Shown here: one piece after another, positions 52,076 to 59,611 of the stretch
How the letters are laid out: each line of letters opens with the position of its first letter
How positions within the stretch are numbered: position 1 is the first letter of the stretch
Origin: CAYNRA01 sp046293395
Lineage (GTDB): Bacteria > Bacteroidota > Bacteroidia > Cytophagales > Spirosomataceae
NCBI GenBank assembly: GCA_046293395.1
Contig: JBKBOU010000001.1
Coordinates: 434,001-498,000, forward strand
DNA length: 64,000 nucleotides
Direction of reading: 5' to 3'
Notes under the pieces: model-generated
Database searches by the model: none
Seen by the model: the letters and a program-made list of their open reading frames with translations, nothing else
What the model was told of the DNA's origin: nothing
Program-made: the position numbers and the translations under genes

Positions 52076-53503
52076 TTAGATATTTTTCCCAATTTCTAAA
52101 ATTCTTTGTAGTAATGCAAATGTATGTGAAGTATTTGTCAATGGGTTCATCAATGAAACACGGAGAAACGCCTCCCCTCTTAATTCAGTTTGAACAATAT
52201 AAAACGAACCTTCCTCCATTAATTTTTTCCGAATTAACGTATTCATTTCTCGTTTTTCTTCCGAACTTATCTCCCCAACCCCTTTGTATCGAAAACAAAC
52301 AATATTTGTAGCCGGTGTCAATGCGAGTTCTAATTCAGGCGTTGCAAGGATTTGTGCCGCCATTTCTTTTCCCAAATCATACAAATAATCTACGTGCTTT
52401 TGGAAAATAGCTATTCCTTGCGTCTGTATCAAGGCAGAAATCTTCGCACTCATCATCCATTTGGTACATTCAAACGTTCTTTTTCCACCATTAAACCAAT
52501 CAAAACTAGATGCGTTTTCCCATAAGTAATGTGCTTTTTGTTGAAATGTATGAAACGATGTTCGATTATCTTTAAATAACAAGGAAGTGATGAGACCGGG
52601 CATTAAGAGCATTTTATGCCAGTCGATGGCGATAGAATCAGCATTTTCAATTCCATGAACAAGATATTTGTACTTTTCAGAGAATACAACCGCGCCACCG
52701 TGCGCTCCATCCACATGAAACCAAATATTTTTAGCTTTGGCAAATTCAGCTATACTTTGCAGGTTATCGTAACTCCCTGTTGATGTCGAACATGCACTAC
52801 CTACTATTGCAAAAATCTGGTATTGATTTTCTGCGGCTTTTTGGAAATAAGCGTCTAATAAGTCTGTATTCATCGAAAAATCAGCTAAACAAGGCACTTT
52901 TATCACCCCATCTGTGCCTAAGCCCATGATTCGCGCTGCCCGATCTACACAATAATGTGCTTCTTCAGAAACCATGATAGCTAATTTTTGGCGTGTTCCT
53001 TCTTCCCAAACAGCTGTTTTGTCTGCACGTGCTGCCAATAATGCGGTTAAATTTGCCAATGTTCCACCAGAAGTTAAAATCCCACCTGATTTATTTGCCT
53101 CATACCCAATTTTAGCACAAAGTAGTTCAGATATGATTCTTTCCTGTGCCGTAGATGCCATACCCATTTCATACACCGCACTACCGTTGTTCAATAAACT
53201 TGACAAAGCACCTACCCATGCGGTAACTGGAGCAGGAACAGCCACCTGATGCCCCATATAATGAGGATGATGTACATGAATTGACCGGTCAATCACGTCC
53301 TCTGCCCAAGATTCCAACGTACTTTTATTCTCTTTATCCCTCCAAAACATCCATTCATCCTCAGGAGAATGATACGACATAACCGATTTTTGCCCTTCGG
53401 TCATTTGTGCTAAATAGTGAGATAATTGTTCTACTATTTGCAAACCATTTTCTCTAAATGACTTACTGTTAAATAGTTGCTTAATATCTTCGGGTGTATT
53501 CAT
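52076..53503 (-). CDS. PLP-dependent amino-acid decarboxylase (group II family)
   Basis: 475 residues. Aromatic/glutamate decarboxylase fold: substrate helix 'HPHYMGHQVAVPAPVTAW' (short parts), 'SGGTLANLTALLAAR', 'SEEAHYC', 'FHVDGAHGGAVVFSE' (Asp for the PLP pyridine N) and the PLP lysine in 'AIDWHKMLLMPG'. It resembles L-2,4-diaminobutyrate/tyrosine-type decarboxylases, but I cannot assign the substrate. It starts 5 bp after the 2-hydroxyacid dehydrogenase gene and so is likely co-transcribed with it, and close to the PLP-synthesis gene pdxA. Confidence 0.82.
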   Translation of the reverse strand: MNTPEDIKQLFNSKSFRENGLQIVEQLSHYLAQMTEGQKSVMSYHSPEDEWMFWRDKENKSTLESWAEDVIDRSIHVHHPHYMGHQVAVPAPVTAWVGALSSLLNNGSAVYEMGMASTAQERIISELLCAKIGYEANKSGGILTSGGTLANLTALLAARADKTAVWEEGTRQKLAIMVSEEAHYCVDRAARIMGLGTDGVIKVPCLADFSMNTDLLDAYFQKAAENQYQIFAIVGSACSTSTGSYDNLQSIAEFAKAKNIWFHVDGAHGGAVVFSEKYKYLVHGIENADSIAIDWHKMLLMPGLITSLLFKDNRTSFHTFQQKAHYLWENASSFDWFNGGKRTFECTKWMMSAKISALIQTQGIAIFQKHVDYLYDLGKEMAAQILATPELELALTPATNIVCFRYKGVGEISSEEKREMNTLIRKKLMEEGSFYIVQTELRGEAFLRVSLMNPLTNTSHTFALLQRILEIGKNI

Positions 53504-53508
53504 TTTAC

Positions 53509-54441
53509 TTAAATTGCTAAATATCTTTTGATTTTATCCCGCAATACGTCGTTGATTTTCTTGTAAGACTCAAATGTCCAACCGGCAACATGCGGAGTAA
53601 TTAATACGTGTGGAAGCGCGGTAAGTTGGTCGAATATTTCTTTTTGCTTCGGAGACATCGCTTGAATTTTTTCATTTTCAAGAACATCCAAACATGCTCC
53701 TTTTACTTTTCCAACCTGAATCGCTTGGAGTAAATCGTCTTGAACAACTAATTCTCCTCGCGCTACATTGCAAAAAAAGAAGGGTTTTGCAAAAGACGCA
53801 AAGAAATTGTGGTCACACATTTGAAACGTATCCGATGCGAGTGGTACATGCAGACTGACAATTTCAGCTTCTCGAAATATCTCTTTCATGGTGCATTCAG
53901 TTACCAAATGATTTCCAAAACCGTACCTGTATTTGTCGTAAGCCAACACTTTGCAACCAAAAGCAACTAGGCGTTCTGCGGTAGCTTGCCCGTTGTTTCC
54001 ATACCCGATGAGACCTACTGTTTTTCCAAACAACTCCTCACCTCGGTTTTCCTCCCGCAGCCATTTTCCTTCCTTTACTTGTTGGTACGAACGATGAATC
54101 TTATTAAACAAAGAGAGAATCATACCAATCAAATGCTCGGCTACAGCCACGCGATTTGCCTCGTTGGCGGCGAAAACAGCAATATCCCTTTTTTTACACG
54201 CTTCTAAATCAATCAAATCTAAACCAGCCCCAGCCCGACCAATGAACTTGAGTCGGGTGGCTTTTTGCAAGAAAGACTCGTCTATACTGAACTTACTACG
54301 AATGATTAATCCGTCGTATTTTTCTACAATTTCTGCTACCTCATTCAATCCTAAATTAGGAAAATAATCTACCTCCAAACCCAATTCAATAGGCATTTGC
54401 ACAATAGATTCGTGCATCTCATCGACAATCAACACTTTCAT
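53509..54441 (-). CDS. D-isomer-specific 2-hydroxyacid dehydrogenase
   Basis: 310 residues. Catalytic domain, then NAD domain with 'LIGYGNNGQATAERL' (GxGxxG-like), followed by 'NVARGELVVQDDLLQAIQVGKVKGACLDVLENE' (Arg in NVARGE, shown in part) and the catalytic His in 'LITPHVAG'. Related to SerA and PdxB. Its position divergent from pdxA suggests it could act as a PdxB-like 4-phosphoerythronate dehydrogenase, but sequence alone does not separate it from 3-phosphoglycerate or other hydroxyacid dehydrogenases. No ACT domain. Confidence 0.85.
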   Translation of the reverse strand: MKVLIVDEMHESIVQMPIELGLEVDYFPNLGLNEVAEIVEKYDGLIIRSKFSIDESFLQKATRLKFIGRAGAGLDLIDLEACKKRDIAVFAANEANRVAVAEHLIGMILSLFNKIHRSYQQVKEGKWLREENRGEELFGKTVGLIGYGNNGQATAERLVAFGCKVLAYDKYRYGFGNHLVTECTMKEIFREAEIVSLHVPLASDTFQMCDHNFFASFAKPFFFCNVARGELVVQDDLLQAIQVGKVKGACLDVLENEKIQAMSPKQKEIFDQLTALPHVLITPHVAGWTFESYKKINDVLRDKIKRYLAI

Positions 54442-54466
54442 TTTTTCAATAAAGGTAGTTTATGAT

Positions 54467-54474
54467 TAACTTTG
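54467..54474 (+). promoter_or_regulatory. Possible -7 element of pdxA
   Basis: TAACTTTG matches TAnnTTTG; start predicted near 54481, 34 nt before the ATG. A minus-strand TAAATTTG also occurs in this gap for the dehydrogenase gene. No -33 TTG for either. Confidence 0.4.
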
Positions 54475-54514
54475 GACAAATTTACAATTTATCGTTACAA
54501 AAGTAGTACGTATC

Positions 54515-55594
54515 ATGAACGAAAACTTACCCAATATTGGCATTACACTCGGCGATATCAATGGAATTGGCCCAGAGGTAATCATCAAAGCATTAGCAAA
54601 CCAGAAGGTCAATCGCTTGTGTAATCCGATAATTTATGGGTCAGGAAAGCACCTTAGTAGATATAAAAATCTATTGAATCAACGGGACTGGTCTTTTGTA
54701 ACCATCCAAAATCCCAAAGAAGCAAAGGAAAAACAAATTAATTTAATCAATTGCTGGAACGGCGAGTTTTTCGATATTGAATTGGGTAAACCGACGAAAA
54801 CTGGGGGTGCACTTGCTTTAAAGTCTTTGCAAAGGGCAACAGAAGATTTGAAAAAAGGCTATTTGCAAGGTATCGTAACAGCACCCATAAACAAGGACAT
54901 GATTCAAGGGGAAGGATTTGATTTTCCTGGTCACACAGAATACTTTGGGCAAGAATTTGGAAACGAAAAACCATTGATGTTTATGGTTAGCCCTCTTTTA
55001 CGTGTAGCCGTTGTGACAGGCCATTTACCGCTTGAAAAAGTAAAAAACTCCTTAACAAGTACATTAATAACGGAGAAAATTGAAGCTGTTATTGCCTCAC
55101 TTCGTGTTGATTTTGGCATTTTCAAACCGAAAATAGCGGTACTTGGTGTGAATCCACATGCAGGTGAAAACGGTTTACTAGGCAAAGAAGAAATTGAAAT
55201 CATTCAACCAGCCATGGAAAAACTTAAAATCAAGGGAAATTTGTTGTTCGGACCTTATCCTGCGGATGGTTTTTTTGCAGCAAGCCAGTGGAAAAAATTT
55301 GATGCAGTCATTGCTATGTACCACGACCAAGGATTAACGCCTTTTAAAATGTTGGCGTTTGAAGATGGCGTTAATTTTACAGCAGGACTTCCAATTGTTC
55401 GGACATCTCCTGACCACGGCACAGCTTATGCCATTGCAGGGAAAAATGAAGCAGATGCAGGCTCTATGTTACATGCCATTTATGCAGCAGTGGACATTGC
55501 AAAACATAGAAAAGAGTACAATGAAATTGAAGCTAACTCACTAAGAGCCAATCCAGTACACATGGAAAAGCCTAAAAGAGAAAAGCAATTATAA
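54515..55594 (+). CDS. pdxA: 4-Hydroxythreonine-4-phosphate dehydrogenase
   Basis: 359 residues. Family signatures are present: 'LGDINGIGPEVI', 'TAPINKDMIQ', 'FPGHTEYFG' (metal His), 'VNPHAGENGL', 'PADGFFAA', 'AMYHDQGLTPFKMLAF' and 'TSPDHGTAYAIAG'. PdxA oxidises 4-phosphohydroxythreonine in the deoxyxylulose-phosphate-dependent route to pyridoxal phosphate, as a metal-dependent cytosolic dimer. The other pdx genes are not in the window. The stop overlaps the recombinase gene end by 6 bp. Confidence 0.95.
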   Translation: MNENLPNIGITLGDINGIGPEVIIKALANQKVNRLCNPIIYGSGKHLSRYKNLLNQRDWSFVTIQNPKEAKEKQINLINCWNGEFFDIELGKPTKTGGALALKSLQRATEDLKKGYLQGIVTAPINKDMIQGEGFDFPGHTEYFGQEFGNEKPLMFMVSPLLRVAVVTGHLPLEKVKNSLTSTLITEKIEAVIASLRVDFGIFKPKIAVLGVNPHAGENGLLGKEEIEIIQPAMEKLKIKGNLLFGPYPADGFFAASQWKKFDAVIAMYHDQGLTPFKMLAFEDGVNFTAGLPIVRTSPDHGTAYAIAGKNEADAGSMLHAIYAAVDIAKHRKEYNEIEANSLRANPVHMEKPKREKQL

Positions 55595-56419
55595 ATCAGC
55601 TAAATCTTCGAATGGTAAGCGTAAATTAACTGTTTTTACGGTTACCATTGGAAGGTAAATTGTTGTCGAACGTAAATATTTATGGCCTAAAATCTCTTGC
55701 AAAACCTTTACGTCCATCCCCATTTCTAAACAGTGAATAGCAAAACTATGCCGGAGAGTATGAAAAGTAACGGGTGTTTGTATTTGACATTTTTCTACGG
55801 CTGCATGAAACATCAATTGAACACTTCGAGGCGTTAATGGAATACCTTTTGCATTTGAAAACAGATAATCCGTAGGTTCAAATTTAGCTAGATACTCTTG
55901 CAGTAAGTCAATTAAGGATGGGCTCAATTTAGCGTAGATAGGCTCGGTCTGGTCGTGTGGAATTGTAAAAACTCTATTGGAAATATCCAAATGCTGCAAT
56001 TTTATAGCAAGTAAAACACTGAGACTCAACCCATAATGATATGTCAGTGCAATCATCAAACGATGTTTGCTATTCTTGGTTTCTTTCAAAAGAAGACGAA
56101 TCTCCTCTTTCTTTAATACATGAATTTCTTTGTTTTCAATTAATTTCCCAAGTGTATTAATTTGAACTTTACGATTGAATATAATCTCGTAAAATAGCTT
56201 GATTGCTTTACTCGATTGGATAGCATATTCTTCTGATTCTTTCTCCGCAGCCAATTCCCGTAAATAATTCGAAATCAATTCATCTGTAAAAGCTTTTTGC
56301 GGAAGGTCTCGGTATTTTGTATAGAATAAATAGACGTAATTTCTATAAGCAGCGACAGTTGATGCATTATATTTGCCTTTTTTTAACTGAGAACTAAATC
56401 TATCAATGAGGTGTATCAC
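55589..56419 (-). CDS. Tyrosine recombinase/integrase family protein lacking first catalytic Arg
   Basis: 276 residues, starting at GTG 56419 with no nearby ATG. SAM-like N-terminal core-binding domain (about 1-90), then the catalytic domain. H220 and R223 ('HTLRHSFAIH'), H246 ('ILGHK') and the nucleophile Y255 ('TTIYLPM') are in place. The first arginine, normally in 'TGLRxSEL', is Ser132 here ('YGLSLSVLLAIK'). The C-terminal sequence is not XerC/XerD-like. It stands alone with no flanking attachment repeat or mobile genes seen. Either a fixed, degenerate or regulatory family member, or a recombinase with altered chemistry. Confidence 0.8.
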   Translation of the reverse strand: MIHLIDRFSSQLKKGKYNASTVAAYRNYVYLFYTKYRDLPQKAFTDELISNYLRELAAEKESEEYAIQSSKAIKLFYEIIFNRKVQINTLGKLIENKEIHVLKKEEIRLLLKETKNSKHRLMIALTYHYGLSLSVLLAIKLQHLDISNRVFTIPHDQTEPIYAKLSPSLIDLLQEYLAKFEPTDYLFSNAKGIPLTPRSVQLMFHAAVEKCQIQTPVTFHTLRHSFAIHCLEMGMDVKVLQEILGHKYLRSTTIYLPMVTVKTVNLRLPFEDLADL

Positions 56420-56472
56420 TTGGTTAAAATTGATTTTCTAAAACACAATCGCAAATAAACAAGAAAAAGTAA

Positions 56473-57852
56473 ATGTTGTCACTATTTATTGCCATTTATT
56501 TAGCCATGACCTTGGGAGTTGGGTGGTTTGCCTCCCGTTTTGTTAAAAATTCACGTGATTTTGCGTTGGCAGGACGGCAAATGCCAACCTACGTTGTTGC
56601 GGCTGGTTTATTTGCCACTTGGTTTGGGTCAGAGACAATCATGGGGGCTTCTTCTGAATTCATGCAATCGGGTGTTTTAGGTATTATCGAAGACCCACTC
56701 GGTGCAGCACTTTGTCTTTTTTTACTTGGACTTTTTTACACTAAACCTCTCTATAAACTCAATCTACTTACATTTAGCGATTATTTTAGCCTCCGGTTCA
56801 CGAAAAGAGTTGAATTGATTTCTGCTTTTTTCATGATTCCTTCTTATTTCAGCTGGATTGCCGCTCAACTTATTGCCCTTGCCATCGTCTTAGAATCTAT
56901 CATGGGTTTACCTATCTCGTATGGCGTCATTCTTTGCGCCTCGATTGTTCTCATTTACACGTATATTGGCGGGATGTGGTCTGTGTCGATTACGGACACC
57001 ATCCAAACGATTATTATCATTTTCGGGTTGGTCTGGATTGCCTACCAGCTTGTTAATCAAGTCGGTGGAATCTCCGAACTAATCTCTTCTGCACCTCCTG
57101 ACTTTCTCCGATTAACACCCAAAGAACAAAGTGCCCACGCTTGGCTTCTGTATTTTGGTGCTTGGATTACCATTGGTTGGGGCTCTATACCTCAGCAAGA
57201 TGTTTTTCAACGCATCTTATCAGCTAAAAATGAAAAAACTGCCGTTAGAGGCGCTTATTTATCCTCTTTTCTCTATTTAACCATCGCCATTTTACCTTTA
57301 CTCATTGTCTGGTGTGGCTCTATTTTATACCCAAGCTTAAAGTCCGGGGACCCGCAAATGGCTATTCCAAAGCTTATCTTGACCCACTCAACCCTTCCTG
57401 TTCAAATCCTTTTCTTTGGTGCGTTGCTTTCTGCCATCTTGAGCACGTGCAGCGGAGCCATTCTTGCACCCGCTACTGTTGTGGCTGAAAATATCGTCAA
57501 ACCTCTGTATGGAGAAAAAATTTCTGACAAAACCTTGCTGCATATCATGCGCCTTTCTGTCATCGTTATCACCGTTATTTCTGTGGGCATGTCTTTCGTA
57601 AGTACCAACATTTATACCTTGGTTGGAGAGGCATCCGCACTTAGTTTAGTTGCCCTATTTGTGCCATTAACCGCAGGAATTTACTGGGAAAGAGCAAGTG
57701 AATGGGGCGCTATCCTTTCCATGATTGGTGGAACCGTAGTGTGGGTGCTATTTGCCTTTATTTTTGAGCATGACCTCGCACTCATCTATGGTTTACTCGC
57801 CAGTATTCTGGGCATGGTCGGAGGCTCTTTTCAGAACTTATTTCGTGATTGA
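56473..57852 (+). CDS. Sodium:solute symporter (SSS family)
   Basis: 459 residues, about 13 hydrophobic helices. SSS signatures are 'DFALAGRQMPTYVVAAGLFATWFGSETIMGA' (short parts) near the N-terminus and 'ILPLLIVWCGSILYP', 'LPVQILFFGALLSAILSTCSGAILAPATVV' (the helix 8 sodium region, in part). It resembles the bacterial SSS group that imports organic solutes; solute unknown. It overlaps the convergent flavoprotein gene by 15 bp. Confidence 0.88.
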   Translation: MLSLFIAIYLAMTLGVGWFASRFVKNSRDFALAGRQMPTYVVAAGLFATWFGSETIMGASSEFMQSGVLGIIEDPLGAALCLFLLGLFYTKPLYKLNLLTFSDYFSLRFTKRVELISAFFMIPSYFSWIAAQLIALAIVLESIMGLPISYGVILCASIVLIYTYIGGMWSVSITDTIQTIIIIFGLVWIAYQLVNQVGGISELISSAPPDFLRLTPKEQSAHAWLLYFGAWITIGWGSIPQQDVFQRILSAKNEKTAVRGAYLSSFLYLTIAILPLLIVWCGSILYPSLKSGDPQMAIPKLILTHSTLPVQILFFGALLSAILSTCSGAILAPATVVAENIVKPLYGEKISDKTLLHIMRLSVIVITVISVGMSFVSTNIYTLVGEASALSLVALFVPLTAGIYWERASEWGAILSMIGGTVVWVLFAFIFEHDLALIYGLLASILGMVGGSFQNLFRD

Positions 57853-59064
57853 TTGGGCAACATGCCAGGCTCCCGTCCAAGCAGCTTGAAAGTTATAACC
57901 GCCCGTAATCGCATCAATATTAAGAACCTCTCCAGCAAAAAACAAACTGGCATCCAATTTCCAAGCAAAAGTCGTTGGGTCAATAGCCTCCAAATTAATC
58001 CCGCCGGCAGTAACAAATTCTTCTTTAAACACCCCTTTTCCATTTACTTGAAAAGGAGAGGCAACCAGTTCTCTACACAAAGCCTGTTTTTGTTTTTTAC
58101 CAAATTCAGCCCAATTCATAAAGTTAGAAATACCCGCACGGGAACAAAGAAATTTCCAAAAACGAACAGAAATACCCGGAAAAGGTGTATTAAATACCTG
58201 TTTTTTGGGAGAATCTTGTGCACAAGCTTGAAAAAAATCTGCAACTTGCTTTTCTGTATTCTCCCCTAACCAATTCACTTTAATTTCTCCTTTATACCCT
58301 TCTCTCGCCCAAGAAATCGCACCCCAAGCAGAAAGTCGCAAAACAGCTGGCCCAGACAAACCCCAATGGGTAATCAAAAGCCCTCCTTTTGTTTTTAGTT
58401 TTTCTTTCGTCCATTCAACCACTACATTCGGGAAACTCACACCTTGTAATTCAAGTAAACTTTTCTCTTGAATTTGAAAGGTAAACAAGGAAGGCACAGG
58501 AGAAACGATGGGTAAGCCGAGATTTTCTAATGTCTCCCACATTCGTTTGTCGCTTCCAGAAGTTACGACTAAATGAGAACAAAGAAACGTCGATGTATCT
58601 GTCTCAACACGCCACAATTCCTGTACTTTTTGAAAAGAAAGCACGCGCGAACTTGTCAAAATCTGACAATTTCCCTGATGTGCCAAACGATAAAATACAT
58701 CAATGATGGTTTGGGAAGAATCCGAGGTAGGGAAAACACGCCCATCCGGTTCTGTTTTCAGTTGAACGCCATTTCTGTGGAACCACGCTTGGGTCTCTTT
58801 TGAACCAAAACGATGAAAAGCAGACGTTAAGAATGCTTGACCACGTGGATACCCATCGCTGAGTTTTTCTGGATTCGTCTGTGCATTTGTAACATTGCAA
58901 CGCCCGCCTCCTGAAATTTTTACTTTCTGAAGGCAGGCGTTGTTTTTTTCGAGTAATGCAATTCGCAACGAAGGATTTTTTTCTTTGATTTGGAGAGCTG
59001 TAAAGAAACCAGCTGCTCCTCCACCAATAATGACGACATCTATTTTATTTTCCACTTGATTCAA
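57838..59064 (-). CDS. FAD-dependent oxidoreductase of the HI0933/YhiN family
   Basis: 408 residues. Dinucleotide-binding 'VVIIGGGAAGFFTALQI' at about 10, 'KVKISGGGRCNVTNA' (hallmark of the family), and C-terminal 'VTAGGINLEAIDPTTFAWK' with 'LFFAGEVLNIDAITGGYNFQAAW' (FAD-binding end, in part). Family members are uncharacterised flavoproteins, sometimes called aminoacetone oxidase-like. The 5' end overlaps the lipoprotein gene by 20 bp and the 3' end overlaps the symporter. Confidence 0.9.
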   Translation of the reverse strand: MNQVENKIDVVIIGGGAAGFFTALQIKEKNPSLRIALLEKNNACLQKVKISGGGRCNVTNAQTNPEKLSDGYPRGQAFLTSAFHRFGSKETQAWFHRNGVQLKTEPDGRVFPTSDSSQTIIDVFYRLAHQGNCQILTSSRVLSFQKVQELWRVETDTSTFLCSHLVVTSGSDKRMWETLENLGLPIVSPVPSLFTFQIQEKSLLELQGVSFPNVVVEWTKEKLKTKGGLLITHWGLSGPAVLRLSAWGAISWAREGYKGEIKVNWLGENTEKQVADFFQACAQDSPKKQVFNTPFPGISVRFWKFLCSRAGISNFMNWAEFGKKQKQALCRELVASPFQVNGKGVFKEEFVTAGGINLEAIDPTTFAWKLDASLFFAGEVLNIDAITGGYNFQAAWTGAWHVAQSITK

Positions 59065-59545
59065 ACTGTTTGCGGAGCGTTTGCCGCTCTTTTCGCAACA
59101 AATCTAGCAATTTTTCTTGACCCGGTAGGTCATCGCCGTACTCAAAAGTAACGCGGTGACGCTTATTTCCATCCGTGATTTCAATCCATTCTTTGCCTCC
59201 ATCGGCACAATCAGGGCAACCTACTAGCGTATCTAGTGCAACAAAAGACTTAAAATCAACCAATTGATACAATTCATTCATTTGATTTTGCGAAAGTACA
59301 AAGTCGGTCGTAAAGGTAGTTGCAGGCCCATTTCCACCACGGAAAGGGGTTTCTCTAACTATAAATTGACCTTTGGAACCCGCATAAATCACTTCCTCAT
59401 AGCATGGCCCAACACACATCCCGAAGGATTGTCCGGATTTTATTACCCGATTTGTGGCTTCAGCAGGTATAGCCAAATTCAAATCTGAACAGGAAACCAA
59501 AGAAAATACAAAAAATAAAGGCAGAAGTACGACTTGTTTGCGCAT
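59045..59545 (-). CDS. Hypothetical lipoprotein
   Basis: 166 residues. Signal peptide II with lipobox VSC (Cys19, 'FSLVSC'), so probably a periplasm-facing or outer-membrane lipoprotein. The mature part has two cysteine-containing segments ('CVGPCYEE', 'GCPDCADGGKEW'), 'RVTFEYGDDLPG' and a basic helical end. The 'GPCYE' start resembles DUF6438-type proteins, but I am not sure of the match. Overlaps the flavoprotein start by 20 bp. Confidence 0.65.
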   Translation of the reverse strand: MRKQVVLLPLFFVFSLVSCSDLNLAIPAEATNRVIKSGQSFGMCVGPCYEEVIYAGSKGQFIVRETPFRGGNGPATTFTTDFVLSQNQMNELYQLVDFKSFVALDTLVGCPDCADGGKEWIEITDGNKRHRVTFEYGDDLPGQEKLLDLLRKERQTLRKQFESSGK

Positions 59546-59611
59546 ATTTTACGAAAATTGCAGTTGAATAATCTGAATTTAATAGAGTCAATTCTCAAAA
59601 AAATAGTTGGA

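Noticed and set aside
55589..56419. Integrated mobile element around the tyrosine recombinase
   Set aside because: Neighbours are housekeeping genes, no tRNA or direct repeats flank it, and no other mobility gene is present.
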